A stretch of 15,013 bases of DNA from NCBI GenBank assembly GCA_946545105.1, contig CAMNMY010000003.1, forward strand, positions 1-15,013, read 5' to 3'. A program made the position numbers and the translations under genes. Shown here one piece after another: positions 5,807-14,429 of the stretch (positions are counted from its first letter, which is position 1; every line of letters starts with the position of its first letter). The stretch comes from an uncultured Clostridia bacterium (lineage in GTDB: Bacteria > Bacillota_A > Clostridia > Christensenellales > UBA3700). Below the pieces are notes generated by a model. That model had not been told where the DNA came from. It ran no database searches and saw only the letters and a program-made list of their open reading frames with translations.

Positions 5807-6265
5807 ATGTCTAAATTAATCGATGATGTAACGAATGTAGTTAAGCCTATCATTGAAGAAAATGGTATGGAACTTGTTGACGTAGAATTTAAAAAATTAT
5901 ACGGTCAAGACACACTAATTGTTTACGTAGATAAGGAAGGCGGAATGGATTTAAATGCTTGCGAAAAGATTCATAATGCCATCTCAGATCCACTAGATGA
6001 ATTAGATCCAACACAAGGTAGAGCATATAACCTAAATGTTTCTTCACCTGGTTTAGATAGACCTTTTAAGACAGAAAAGGATTTCTTAAAGCATATAAAT
6101 GAGGATGTAGAAATTTCTCTATATTCTCCAATAGATAAACTAAAGAAGTTTGAAGCAAAGCTTTTAGCTTACAATGGTGATTCTATTGATGTTGAAGTAA
6201 AAAATAAAAAAATTAATATAGAAGCCAAGAATATAGCATTAATCCATGTTGCTATAAAATTTTAG
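5807..6265 (+). CDS. rimP: Ribosome maturation factor RimP
   Basis: 152-residue cytoplasmic protein that helps assemble the 30S subunit (family knowledge). Hallmarks are the N-terminal MELVDVEFKK region, VYVDKEGGMDLNACEKI in the first alpha/beta domain, and the family signature NVSSPGLDRPFK, followed by the short C-terminal beta-barrel domain ending in ALIHVAIKF. Length is typical. The start at 5807 gives the usual MSK... beginning; the upstream ATG at 5792 would add MQRRN and overlaps the ribosome site. It is the first gene of the long operon, and nusA follows after 9 nt. This rimP-nusA order is almost universal in Bacillota. Confidence 0.95.
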   Translation: MSKLIDDVTNVVKPIIEENGMELVDVEFKKLYGQDTLIVYVDKEGGMDLNACEKIHNAISDPLDELDPTQGRAYNLNVSSPGLDRPFKTEKDFLKHINEDVEISLYSPIDKLKKFEAKLLAYNGDSIDVEVKNKKINIEAKNIALIHVAIKF

Positions 6266-6274
6266 GAGGACAAA

Positions 6275-7390
6275 ATGGCAAAGAAAGAAAGTTCAAGTGC
6301 TGTATCAAGCACAAAGAAAGAAATCGTAAGCAAAGAATTTTTCCAAGCTCTTGAGGATTTCGAAGCTCAAACAAAGATCTCTAAAGAACAATTTATAGAG
6401 TATCTTTCAGCTGGTATTTCTGCAGCTTACAAGAAAGAATGTGGTGAAGCAAAGAATATCATTATTCATCTTAACCCAGAAAAGTGCTCAATCAGAGTTA
6501 GAGCATACAAGAACATTGTTGCTACTGAAGAAGAAGTTGAAGATCCAGATAAGCAAATTTCTTTAGAAGAAGCTTTAACATTGGATTCAAAAGCACAAGT
6601 TGGTGGTGTAATTGCTGAAGATTTGAAGTTAAAAGATTTCACAAGAATCGCAGCTCAAACAGCTAAGCAAGTTATCACACAAAGAATCAATGACGCTACA
6701 AAGAACATCATCTTAGATGAAATCTCTAAGAAGGAAGGCGAAATCGTATCTGCACAAATTAGAAGAATTGAAGGCGATACAATCTACGTTGAAATTTCTG
6801 GTATCCAAACAGAAGGTGTTATGCTAAAGAGCGATCAAGTACAAACTGAAGACTACAAAGTAGGTGATACTTTGAAGGTATATGTAAGAAAGATTTCTGT
6901 AGATTCTAAGGGAAATAGTAAAGTTTTAGTTTCTAGAACAAACAATGGATTCATTAGAAGACTATTTGAAATGGAAATTCCTGAAATCAAGGCTGGCCTT
7001 GTTAAGGTTGTTAAAATCGTTAGAGAACCAGGTTACAGAACAAAGGTTGCTATCGTTGCTAATGATCCAACAATCGATGCAGTTGGTGCATGTATTGGTC
7101 AAAAGGGTACAAGAATCACAAATATCGTAAATGAAATCAATGGTGAAAATATCGATATCGTACAATACTGTGATGATGCAAGAGAATTTATTGCTCGTGC
7201 TTTATCTCCAGCTAAGGTTGTTGCTATCGCTCTAGATGAAACATTGAAGACAGCTAAGGCTCTTGTTCCAGATGATATGTACCTAAAGGCTATTGGTAAG
7301 AAGGGTTACAACGCTAAGCTTGCTGTTAAATTAACAGATTGGAAGATTGACGTTAAGAAGTTAAGCGAAGAATCAGGAGTTAACGTTTAA
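6275..7390 (+). CDS. nusA: Transcription termination/antitermination factor NusA
   Basis: 371-residue NusA, the usual length for Bacillota, which lack the extra C-terminal acidic repeats of E. coli NusA. NusA binds RNA polymerase and nascent RNA, stimulating pausing and intrinsic termination. Domains: an N-terminal RNA polymerase-binding domain (about 18-147, after a Ser/Lys-rich extension), S1 (about 153-222), KH1 (about 225-300, with the GACIGQKG loop at 271-278) and KH2 (about 302-368, with AIGKKGYNAKLAVKLTDWKI at 339-358). A strong AGGAGG lies 5 nt before the ATG. Codon use (AAG, GCT, CCA, GTT) suggests strong expression. ylxR begins 1 nt after the stop. The upstream leader hairpin may give feedback control. 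Confidence 0.97.
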   Translation: MAKKESSSAVSSTKKEIVSKEFFQALEDFEAQTKISKEQFIEYLSAGISAAYKKECGEAKNIIIHLNPEKCSIRVRAYKNIVATEEEVEDPDKQISLEEALTLDSKAQVGGVIAEDLKLKDFTRIAAQTAKQVITQRINDATKNIILDEISKKEGEIVSAQIRRIEGDTIYVEISGIQTEGVMLKSDQVQTEDYKVGDTLKVYVRKISVDSKGNSKVLVSRTNNGFIRRLFEMEIPEIKAGLVKVVKIVREPGYRTKVAIVANDPTIDAVGACIGQKGTRITNIVNEINGENIDIVQYCDDAREFIARALSPAKVVAIALDETLKTAKALVPDDMYLKAIGKKGYNAKLAVKLTDWKIDVKKLSEESGVNV

Positions 7391-7391
7391 T

Positions 7392-7658
7392 ATGGAAAAG
7401 AAATTACCTCAAAGAATGTGTATTGCTTGTAGAGAAAAGAAAGATAAAAAGTCTTTAATTCGTGTTGTTTGCAACAAGGAAGGCGAAATATCTTTAGATT
7501 TCACAGGTAAGAAGGCAGGAAGAGGTGCATATATCTGTAACGATATTAACTGTATTAACAAATTGATAAAGAATAAGCTATTGAATAAAGCTTTTGAAAC
7601 ATCAGTTTCTGAGGAAACATACGAAAATATAAAGAATGAGTTTGAATCAAAAGTGTAA
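7392..7658 (+). CDS. ylxR: YlxR family (DUF448) RNA-binding protein
   Basis: 88-residue protein with the YlxR signatures: an N-terminal RMCIACREKKDKKSLIRVV segment (8-26) and the GRGAYIC motif (43-49). The family is a small alpha/beta nucleic acid-binding fold. In B. subtilis YlxR has been linked to RNase P (named RnpM), which is family knowledge and not visible here. The ATG is 1 nt after the nusA stop, with AGGAG at 7375-7379 inside the end of nusA. The nusA-ylxR-ylxQ-infB order is the standard Bacillota arrangement and supports the call. Confidence 0.93.
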   Translation: MEKKLPQRMCIACREKKDKKSLIRVVCNKEGEISLDFTGKKAGRGAYICNDINCINKLIKNKLLNKAFETSVSEETYENIKNEFESKV

Positions 7659-7929
7659 TTCGTATATCCATTTTGCAGTAAAAGCAAATAAAGTGCTATG
7701 GGGACTAGATATGATAAAGACATCTAAGTATATCCCATACGTTATTATTTATGATAAAGCACTTGGTGGAAATAGCAAAAAGCAAATAGAACATTATTCT
7801 GAAGAAAATGAAGTTGAATTAATAGAGGTTGAAGAAAACTATTTAAACAACTTATTGAAAAGAAATAATGTAAAAATAATTGGAATTGTAGATGAGTCAT
7901 TATCTAATGCGATTCTAAACAATAAATAA
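7636..7929 (+). CDS. ylxQ: YlxQ, L7Ae-family (K-turn binding) protein
   Basis: 97-residue small protein placed between ylxR and infB, as YlxQ is. The alpha-beta-alpha pattern fits the L7Ae/L30e fold: FAVKANKVLWGLDMI (13-27), the strand YVIIYDKALGGNSKKQIEHY (35-54), and the C-terminal strand KIIGIVDESLSNAI (80-93). The N-terminal part is diverged from the common LLGLARRAGK motif. It overlaps ylxR by 23 nt; the ATG at 7636 has no strong ribosome site, and an in-frame TTG at 7642 is an alternative, so the start is less certain than for its neighbours. Binding of kink-turn RNA is known for L7Ae-like proteins and inferred here. Confidence 0.85.
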   Translation: MSLNQKCNSYIHFAVKANKVLWGLDMIKTSKYIPYVIIYDKALGGNSKKQIEHYSEENEVELIEVEENYLNNLLKRNNVKIIGIVDESLSNAILNNK

Positions 7930-7932
7930 AGA

Positions 7933-7957
7933 ACGTTTTTTGGAGGATTTGAAACGT
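7933..7957 (+). promoter_or_regulatory. Hairpin covering the infB start codon with the ribosome site in its loop
   Basis: ACGTTT (7933-7938) can pair with AAACGT (7952-7957). The loop holds GGAGG (7942-7946), and the right arm includes the first two bases of the GTG start codon at 7956. It is a short stem and might modestly control initiation of IF2; chance is possible. Confidence 0.3.
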
Positions 7958-10448
7958 GGATGATTTTAAAGATTTTATGAATAAACTTTTAGCGAGAATT
8001 GACAAAGACAAGTCATATCTTCAAGATGCCTTGTTAAAGTTAAACGCTGCTAAAGATAGATTAGAGGTTGCTAAGGAAAAGAGCGCAACAGTTGCTCAAA
8101 AGCCTGTAGTAGATAATGTTGAACCTGCAATCGAAATAAACGAACAACCAAAGGTTGAAGTTGAAGAAGCTAAATCTGAAGAGGTTAAACCTCAAGAAGA
8201 GAAGCAAGAAGAAGTTAAAGAAGAACCTAAAGCTCCTCAACAAGAAGAAAAGCCTAAGTATGTTCCTATTGATCAAGGTAGAGGACCAAAAGGCCCTAGA
8301 GATGGACAACGTCCATTTAATCAAGGCCAAAGAGATGGACAAAGACCAGGATTCAACCAAGGACAAAGAGATGGACAACGTCCTCCAAGACCAGGATTCA
8401 ATCAAGGTCAAGGCAAACCAGGTTTCAACAAGCCACAAGGGCCAGCTTTTGTTGCTTCTGACGTAGTAGATAAGAAAGATACAAAGAAGAACAAGAAAAA
8501 TCCTCAAAAGCCAATTGTTGACGAAAAGAAGTCTGGATTTAATAAGCGTGATTTAATTAAGCGTGGATATGAGGTCGACACATCTAAAGAAATGTTGGAT
8601 GATGACGATGCATATGTAAAGATTAGAGGTGCTAAGAAAGAAAAGAAGCACGAACAAGCGCAACGTGTTGAAATTACAGAGGCTGTATTAACATCAGATA
8701 TCGTACCATTAAAGGTATTTAGTGAAAAGATTGGTAAACCAGCTACAGAATTAGTAAAGAAGTTCTTTGAACTTGGAAAGATGATTAATATTAATTCATC
8801 AATTACATTTGAAGAAGCTGAACTTATCGCCATGGATTACGGCATTACTTTAACACTTGAAAAAGAAAAGACTGCTGAAGATAAGTTAGAAGAATTAATC
8901 AATACAAATGATACTAACGAAAAATTGGTAAAACGTCCTCCAATCGTTACTATCATGGGTCACGTAGACCACGGTAAAACATCACTTTTGGACTACATTA
9001 GAAAGTCTAATGTAATTGCTACAGAAGCTGGTGGTATTACTCAACATATTGGTGCTTATACAATTGATGTACAAGGTGAAAAGATTACATTCTTAGATAC
9101 ACCAGGACACGAAGCCTTCACAGCTATGAGAAGACGTGGTGCTCAAGTTACTGACGTTGCTATTATCGTTATTGCAGCAGATGATGCTATTATGCCTCAA
9201 ACAATTGAAGCTATTAACCATGCTAAAGAAGCTGGCGTTGCTATTATCGTTGCAGCAAATAAGATTGATAAAACAAATGGTGATTATTCAAAAGTTATGC
9301 AACAATTACCAAATTATGATTTGTTACCAGAAGAATGGGGTGGCGATACAATCGTTTGCCCAATCTGCGCAAAGACTGGACAAGGTGTAGATAAATTACT
9401 TGAATCAGTATTATTAGTTGCTGAAATGCTTGATTTAAAGGCTACAAAGAACGCTCCAGCTACAGGTTCAATCATCGAAGCTAGATTAGATAAGGCTATT
9501 GGACCAGTTGCTACTGTTTTAGTAAAGAATGGTACATTAAAGATTAAAGACTTCTTAGTTGCTGGTACAAATATTTGTAGAGTAAGAGCTATGACAGATG
9601 CTTCAGGTAAGGCTTGTAAAGAAGCATATCCATCATATGCTGTACAAATTCAAGGATTCCAATCAGTTCCAAATGCTGGTGATACATTCATCGTTGTTAA
9701 AGATGAAAAGTTGGCTAAACATGTTGCTGAAGAAAGAATTGAAAAGGAAAGAAATGCTATGCAAGCTACAACATCAAGAACACTTGAAGATTTGTTAAAA
9801 GAACAATCTGGAGAAGTAAAGGTATTATCTGTACTTATCAAATCAGATGTTCAAGGTACATGCGAAGCTGTTAAGCAAGCATTGCTTAAGATTAACGAAG
9901 AAAGAGCAGAAGATAATGTAAAAATTAAGATTGTACATGCTGGCGTAGGTGCTATTAATGAATCAGATATTATGCTTGCAGATACAACAAATGCAATTGT
10001 CTTAGGATTCAATGTAAGACCAGAATCTAAAGCTAAAGCACAAGCAGAAAGAGATGGTATTGATATTAGAACATACAGTATTATCTACGATGCTATTGAT
10101 GATATCAATGCTGCATTATCTGGTATGATCGCTCCAACATATAAAGAAACAGCATTAGGTATGGTAGAAATCAGAAACCTATTCAAGATTACTGGTGTTG
10201 GCATGATTGCTGGATGTTATGTGCTTGAAGGTAAGATTCAAAGAAACTGTGGCTATAGATTATTAAGAGATAACTTAGTTATCCATACAGGTAAGATTGC
10301 ATCATTAAAGAGAATGAAAGATGATGTTAAAGAAGTTGGTGTAGGCTACGAATGTGGTGTTGGCTTAGATAATTACAACGACTTCAAGGTTGGCGATATC
10401 TTAGAAACATTCTTATTAGAGGAAGAAAAGAAGGATGAGCAGAATTGA
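7956..10448 (+). CDS. infB: Translation initiation factor IF-2
   Basis: 830-residue GTPase that delivers fMet-tRNA to the ribosome. Residues 1 to about 235 form a variable, low-complexity N-terminal extension: a Lys/Glu-rich part (about 55-100), then a Gly/Gln/Arg-rich repeat (about 115-160). An IF2-N-like domain (about 240-300) follows. The G domain has GHVDHGKT (335-342), GGITQHIG (359-366), DTPGH (381-385), NKID (435-438) and CAKTGQG (471-477); the last usually begins with SAK or SAL, here with Cys. Domains II to IV follow, with the typical end near VGVGYECGVGL. Start: GTG at 7956, with GGAGG 9 nt before; there is no competing in-frame ATG until codon 8. The stop overlaps rbfA by 14 nt. 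Codon use suggests high expression. Confidence 0.97.
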   Translation: MDDFKDFMNKLLARIDKDKSYLQDALLKLNAAKDRLEVAKEKSATVAQKPVVDNVEPAIEINEQPKVEVEEAKSEEVKPQEEKQEEVKEEPKAPQQEEKPKYVPIDQGRGPKGPRDGQRPFNQGQRDGQRPGFNQGQRDGQRPPRPGFNQGQGKPGFNKPQGPAFVASDVVDKKDTKKNKKNPQKPIVDEKKSGFNKRDLIKRGYEVDTSKEMLDDDDAYVKIRGAKKEKKHEQAQRVEITEAVLTSDIVPLKVFSEKIGKPATELVKKFFELGKMININSSITFEEAELIAMDYGITLTLEKEKTAEDKLEELINTNDTNEKLVKRPPIVTIMGHVDHGKTSLLDYIRKSNVIATEAGGITQHIGAYTIDVQGEKITFLDTPGHEAFTAMRRRGAQVTDVAIIVIAADDAIMPQTIEAINHAKEAGVAIIVAANKIDKTNGDYSKVMQQLPNYDLLPEEWGGDTIVCPICAKTGQGVDKLLESVLLVAEMLDLKATKNAPATGSIIEARLDKAIGPVATVLVKNGTLKIKDFLVAGTNICRVRAMTDASGKACKEAYPSYAVQIQGFQSVPNAGDTFIVVKDEKLAKHVAEERIEKERNAMQATTSRTLEDLLKEQSGEVKVLSVLIKSDVQGTCEAVKQALLKINEERAEDNVKIKIVHAGVGAINESDIMLADTTNAIVLGFNVRPESKAKAQAERDGIDIRTYSIIYDAIDDINAALSGMIAPTYKETALGMVEIRNLFKITGVGMIAGCYVLEGKIQRNCGYRLLRDNLVIHTGKIASLKRMKDDVKEVGVGYECGVGLDNYNDFKVGDILETFLLEEEKKDEQN
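8298..8435 (+). repeat. Degenerate repeat in infB encoding RDGQRP...FNQGQ units
   Basis: Residues 115-160 of IF2 consist of about three imperfect copies of RDGQRP-x-FNQGQ followed by shorter GKPGFNKPQG pieces. The DNA copies are similar but not identical, so this is an older in-frame tandem expansion giving a flexible, positively charged segment. Confidence 0.7.
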
Positions 10449-10770
10449 GAGAATAGAAGCAGAACTTGCTAAAGAATTAGCACTTGTTATTCAACAAGAC
10501 GGGGTTAAAGATCCTCGTGTTAAGGGATTAATTAGCGTGCTAAGAGTTACTGTAGATACCGAATTAACATACGCAAAGGTATTTGTAAGTGTTTTAGGTG
10601 CAAATGGTAAAGAACAAGAAGTAATCGATGGATTAAATAGTGCAGAAGGATACATAAAGTCTAGATTAAACAAGAGAATGAGACTTCGTGCGCTTCCATC
10701 ACTACATTTCATCTATGATGATTCACTTGCATATGCTGCATTTATGAATCAAAAACTAACGGAAAAATAA
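10435..10770 (+). CDS. rbfA: Ribosome-binding factor A
   Basis: 111-residue KH-fold protein needed for late 30S maturation and 16S rRNA 5' end processing (family knowledge). Visible signatures are MSRIERIEAELAKELALVIQ at the N-terminus, DPRVKGLISVLRVTV (26-40), the TYAKVFVSVLG strand (45-55), and the C-terminal RALPSLHFIYDDS motif (84-96). The length is normal. The ATG overlaps the end of infB by 14 nt, so translation is likely coupled. The infB-rbfA pairing is conserved in most bacteria. Confidence 0.95.
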   Translation: MSRIERIEAELAKELALVIQQDGVKDPRVKGLISVLRVTVDTELTYAKVFVSVLGANGKEQEVIDGLNSAEGYIKSRLNKRMRLRALPSLHFIYDDSLAYAAFMNQKLTEK

Positions 10771-10771
10771 G

Positions 10772-11737
10772 ATGTTTGAGAATATAATAAACAAAATACA
10801 AAATAGTAATTCAATATTAATCATTTCACATGTAAATCCAGATGGTGATACATGTGGCTCTGCGCTAGCAATGTATACAGCGCTAAAGAACTTAAATAAA
10901 GATGTATATGTTGTTTGCGATTCTGAATTTAATAGAAAATTGTCATTCTTGCCAAATTTTGACAAATATAATTTGGTTGATGAGAATAAAAAGTTCGATT
11001 TATATATTGCAGTAGATTGTTCTGACGAATTAAGACTTGGAAAATTCCAAAAAGCATTTTTAAAGGCTAAAAATAGCATTTGTATTGATCACCATGCAAC
11101 AAATACTAAGTATGCGAAGATTAATATTGTCGACGTAAACGCTGCTGCAACTTGCGAAATTATATATAAGGTGTTGTTGGAATTAGATCAAGTTATGCCA
11201 TGTTTAAATAACGACGTAGGTACTTGTCTATATTCAGGGATCATTACAGATTCTGGAAACTTTATGAACTCATCAACAACTCACGTTACAAAACAAATTG
11301 CAAACGAAGTTGAAATAAAATTTGATGTAGATACAGCAAAGATTGTTCAACATTTTATGAACGAAACAACAATTGATGTTTTCAATCTTAAAACAAGAGT
11401 ATTAGCTAAAGCTAAATTCTATGAGAATAATACAATCGGTATTATCTATTTTTCTCAAGAAGACTTTAAAGCTACAGGAACATCTCATGTTGATACTGAG
11501 GGTATCATTAACGCAATTAGAGATATTGATACAATTCAAATTGCAGTTGCTGTAACACAAATGAGTGAAACAAATTACAAAATAAGCTTAAGATCTTTGC
11601 CAGAGTGCAGAGTAGATAGATTAGCAAGTTCATTTGGCGGTGGCGGACATCCTGCAGCTGCTGGATTTGCACTTCAAGGAAATTACTACGATGTTATGGA
11701 GAGAATCTTAAAAGCTTGTAAGGATTATGTCTTATAA
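10772..11737 (+). CDS. nrnA: DHH-family oligoribonuclease/pAp phosphatase NrnA
   Basis: 321-residue DHH/DHHA1 phosphoesterase. NrnA removes nanoRNAs and, in several species, dephosphorylates pAp. Metal-binding motifs are complete: SHVNPDGDTCGS (19-30; H20, D24, D26), AVDCSD (80-85; D82), IDHHATN (105-111) and GIITDSGNF (156-164; D160). The C-terminal DHHA1 domain has the substrate-binding FGGGGHPAAAGF (288-299). It starts 1 nt after the rbfA stop and overlaps truB by 11 nt. The rbfA-nrnA-truB order is common in Bacillota, supporting NrnA over other DHH proteins such as RecJ or GdpP, which are larger. Confidence 0.93.
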   Translation: MFENIINKIQNSNSILIISHVNPDGDTCGSALAMYTALKNLNKDVYVVCDSEFNRKLSFLPNFDKYNLVDENKKFDLYIAVDCSDELRLGKFQKAFLKAKNSICIDHHATNTKYAKINIVDVNAAATCEIIYKVLLELDQVMPCLNNDVGTCLYSGIITDSGNFMNSSTTHVTKQIANEVEIKFDVDTAKIVQHFMNETTIDVFNLKTRVLAKAKFYENNTIGIIYFSQEDFKATGTSHVDTEGIINAIRDIDTIQIAVAVTQMSETNYKISLRSLPECRVDRLASSFGGGGHPAAAGFALQGNYYDVMERILKACKDYVL

Positions 11738-12608
11738 TTATCTAATCGCTATAAATAAACCAATTAATTGGACATCTTCTGATGTTGTAATCAAGGTAAG
11801 AAATATCTTATCTAAAGCATTAGGTGAAAAAGTGAAGGTTGGACATATGGGAACATTAGATCCAATCGCAACTGGTGTTTTATTACTTGGAATAAATAAA
11901 GCAACTAGATTGTTTGATTATCTATTATCTAAAGATAAAGAATATATTGGTACATTAACATTTGGGACATCTACAGATACTTTAGACTCTATGGGCAAGG
12001 TTGAAGAAACATCTTCATTGCCTACACTTTGTGATATAAAGGCGAAATTGCCTCAATTTATAGGAAATATATCTCAAATCCCACCGAAGTATTCTGCTAT
12101 TAAAATCAACGGTCAAAAGGCCTATAATTTAGCAAGAGCAGGAAAGGCGGTAGAGATAGAGCCAAGAAAAGTTAATATCTTTGATATTCAAATTGTAGAT
12201 TTTAAGGGAAGCGAAGATAAGGTTGAGTCAATAACGCTTGATGTAAAATGCTCATCTGGCACATATATTAGATCTTTATTTTTTGATATTGCATCATCTA
12301 TAAATGTAGCTGGGCATATGTCTATGTTGAATAGGGTTGCGCTTTCTAATATTAAAATTCAAGATTGTGTAACAATTGAAGAATTGGAAAATAATCCAAC
12401 TTCTCATTTTATCCAACCAATGATTGTACTAAATAATATTATGAAAAGCTATGCTTTAAATGATGAAGAATATCTAGATGTATCAAATGGTGTTGGTACA
12501 AAAATTGATAGAAACGATGAATATTTAGCTTTGCTAAAAGATGGTGAAGTTAAATTTGTCGCTCAAAATATAAATGGAATATATAAATCGGTAACGAATT
12601 TGCAATGA
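11727..12608 (+). CDS. truB: tRNA pseudouridine-55 synthase TruB
   Basis: 293-residue enzyme that converts U55 of tRNA to pseudouridine. It has INKPINWTSSDVV near the start (9-21) and the catalytic loop GHMGTLDPIATGVL (39-52), with D45 as the nucleophile. It also has the YSAIKINGQKAYNLARAG motif and CSSGTYIRSLFFDIA, typical of TruB motif II/III. A short C-terminal PUA-like end follows (about 240-293). Length is normal for Bacillota. The start overlaps nrnA by 11 nt and the stop overlaps ribF as ATGA, so this stretch is likely translated by coupling. Confidence 0.96.
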   Translation: MSYNYLIAINKPINWTSSDVVIKVRNILSKALGEKVKVGHMGTLDPIATGVLLLGINKATRLFDYLLSKDKEYIGTLTFGTSTDTLDSMGKVEETSSLPTLCDIKAKLPQFIGNISQIPPKYSAIKINGQKAYNLARAGKAVEIEPRKVNIFDIQIVDFKGSEDKVESITLDVKCSSGTYIRSLFFDIASSINVAGHMSMLNRVALSNIKIQDCVTIEELENNPTSHFIQPMIVLNNIMKSYALNDEEYLDVSNGVGTKIDRNDEYLALLKDGEVKFVAQNINGIYKSVTNLQ

Positions 12609-13534
12609 TAGATAAGGCTTATAACATTAAAATTGACGAATATACTGCAAAAAGTGAAGAAAACGAAGTTCTTTGCTTAGGCTTTTTCGACTGTGTACAT
12701 CAAGGCCATTTAAAGCTTATAAATAGAGCAAAGCAAATTGCGTTTATGAACGATTATTTTGTTTCAATATTTACTTTTGATAACAATCCACTAAAGTATT
12801 TTAAAAATCAAAAATTGGTATATACGTTTGATGAAAGATGTTTTGTTTTTGAAGAGATGCAAATTGACCATGTATATAAAGCTACATTTACAAAAGATTT
12901 TGCATCAATAGATAGAGAAACATTCTTAGATAATTTATTATCTAATAAATCTATAAAAGCAATCATTGTTGGCGAAGATTATACTTTTGGAAAAGACAAA
13001 AAGGGAGATACTATTTATCTAAAGGAATATTGCGAAAAACATAACATTCAACTATATGTTGAATCTTTATATCAATATAATGATGAAAAGTTATCTACTA
13101 CGAATCTTAGAAAGTTGGTAACATCTGGAAACTTAGACGAATTGAATTCGCTTCTTGTTTCTCCATATATAATTGGTGGAACAATAGATAAAGGAAGAGG
13201 CGTTGGCTCTGAGCAATTATTCCCAACGGCCAATCTAACATTGGATGAAGATAAGATACCTTTAGCTCCTGGTGTTTACTATACTCATGTATTTATTGAT
13301 GGTATAAGATATAGGGCCGCAACAAACGTTGGAGCAAAGCCTACATATGATATAGCAACATATAATGTTGAATCATATATTTTATTCTATACTAAGAAAA
13401 TTTATGGAAAGAAAATCTTTGTTGAATTTGAAGAAAAATTAAGAGATAACAAAAGATTTGATTCTATTGAAGAATTAAAAGAACAAATACAAAAAGACAT
13501 CGATTATATTTGTTCACAAAATGGGGGATATTAA
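12605..13534 (+). CDS. ribF: Bifunctional riboflavin kinase / FAD synthetase
   Basis: 309-residue cytoplasmic enzyme that makes FMN from riboflavin and then FAD. The N-terminal nucleotidyltransferase domain (about 20-185) has GFFDCVHQGH (26-35, the GFFDGVHxGH motif with Cys for Gly), VGEDYTFG (122-129) and STTNLRKLVTSGNL (164-177). The C-terminal riboflavin kinase domain (about 187-306) has GGTIDKGRGVG (191-201), FPTANL (206-211), APGVYYT (221-227) and NVGAKPTYD (241-249); VESYI (255-259) carries the likely catalytic Glu256. The stop TAA overlaps the next ATG by one base. The truB-ribF order is conserved in Bacillota. I see no riboswitch upstream. Confidence 0.95.
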   Translation: MIDKAYNIKIDEYTAKSEENEVLCLGFFDCVHQGHLKLINRAKQIAFMNDYFVSIFTFDNNPLKYFKNQKLVYTFDERCFVFEEMQIDHVYKATFTKDFASIDRETFLDNLLSNKSIKAIIVGEDYTFGKDKKGDTIYLKEYCEKHNIQLYVESLYQYNDEKLSTTNLRKLVTSGNLDELNSLLVSPYIIGGTIDKGRGVGSEQLFPTANLTLDEDKIPLAPGVYYTHVFIDGIRYRAATNVGAKPTYDIATYNVESYILFYTKKIYGKKIFVEFEEKLRDNKRFDSIEELKEQIQKDIDYICSQNGGY

Positions 13535-14385
13535 TGATTAAATTTGGTCCATCTGGCTCATGTGAAGAATTTTTAGCACAAGGATTTAAAAAGACTTCTG
13601 ATGGAGTTCCTTGGTTAAAAGAAAAAGGCGTAGATTTGTATGAATATTCTTTTGGAAGAGGAGTAAACATCTCAGAGCAAACTGCATCTGCATATGGTAA
13701 AGTGTTTTATCAAGGTGGAATTGAACTTTCTGTTCACGCTCCATATTTTATAAACCTTGCAACACAAGAAGAACAAAAGGCAATAAATAACATTGGATAT
13801 ATCGAAGGATCACTAAAAGCATTACGCGCCTTTGGCGGTAAACGTTGCGTTTTCCATCCAGGATCTCCACTTAAGTTAGATAGACGTGAAGCTATGAATA
13901 TTCTTTTGAAATCTTTTGAGAATATCGTAGATATTAAAAACAATAATGGATATAAAGATTTATATCTTTGTCCTGAAACAATGGGTAAATTAAATCAACT
14001 AGGAAACCTAGAAGAAATTATTGAAATTGTAAATCATGGTGATGAAAACATTATTCCTTGTATTGACTTTGGCCATTTAAACGCAAGAGAGCAAGGATTG
14101 TTCTACACAAAAGATGATTATAAGAGAGTAATAGATAGATTGATTGATGGAATCGGTGAGAAAAAGACAATGAATATGCATGTTCATTTTTCAAAGATTC
14201 AATATACAGATAAGGGTGAGTTAAGACATTTAACATTTGAAGATACAAAATATGGTCCAGAATTTGAGCCATTGATGGAAGTATTTGCAGATTATAAAAT
14301 GTCACCTTATGTAGTTTGTGAGTCGGCTGGCACTCAAACAAGAGATGCTATGGCTATGAAAAAGTATTATTTGAGCCTAAAATAG
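13534..14385 (+). CDS. Endonuclease IV (Nfo)-like AP endonuclease, TIM-barrel metalloprotein
   Basis: 283-residue protein of the AP endonuclease 2/endonuclease IV family, which cuts DNA at abasic sites using three metal ions. Metal ligands of E. coli Nfo line up almost one for one: H68 (SVHAPYFINLA), H108 (VFHPGS), E148 (CPETMGK), D178 and H181 (IDFGHLNA), H216 (MHVHFSK), H232 and E263 (VVCESAG). The ligand equivalent to D229 is not seen: the DRH motif reads L230-R231-H232. The protein may therefore be a diverged Nfo or a related sugar isomerase-like enzyme. The start chosen is ATG 13534, overlapping the ribF stop with a GGGGG just before; an in-frame ATG at 13510 lies inside ribF and would add eight residues. 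It is the last gene of the operon. Confidence 0.8.
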   Translation: MIKFGPSGSCEEFLAQGFKKTSDGVPWLKEKGVDLYEYSFGRGVNISEQTASAYGKVFYQGGIELSVHAPYFINLATQEEQKAINNIGYIEGSLKALRAFGGKRCVFHPGSPLKLDRREAMNILLKSFENIVDIKNNNGYKDLYLCPETMGKLNQLGNLEEIIEIVNHGDENIIPCIDFGHLNAREQGLFYTKDDYKRVIDRLIDGIGEKKTMNMHVHFSKIQYTDKGELRHLTFEDTKYGPEFEPLMEVFADYKMSPYVVCESAGTQTRDAMAMKKYYLSLK

Positions 14386-14429
14386 GTTAATTTGGCGCAT
14401 TTTTCTTTATGTGCGCGTAAATATAATAC

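Noticed and set aside
7409..7723. Open frame on the - strand across ylxR and ylxQ
   Set aside because: It overlaps two well-supported genes and its translation is a leucine/serine-rich shadow without motifs.
8061..8507. Open frame on the - strand inside infB
   Set aside because: It is the mirror of the repetitive, biased infB N-terminal coding sequence, with no ribosome site or recognisable protein family.
14395..14416. Hairpin after the endonuclease IV-like gene as an intrinsic terminator
   Set aside because: GCGCA and TGCGC can pair but the loop is long and T-rich and no T-run follows the stem, so I cannot support a terminator.
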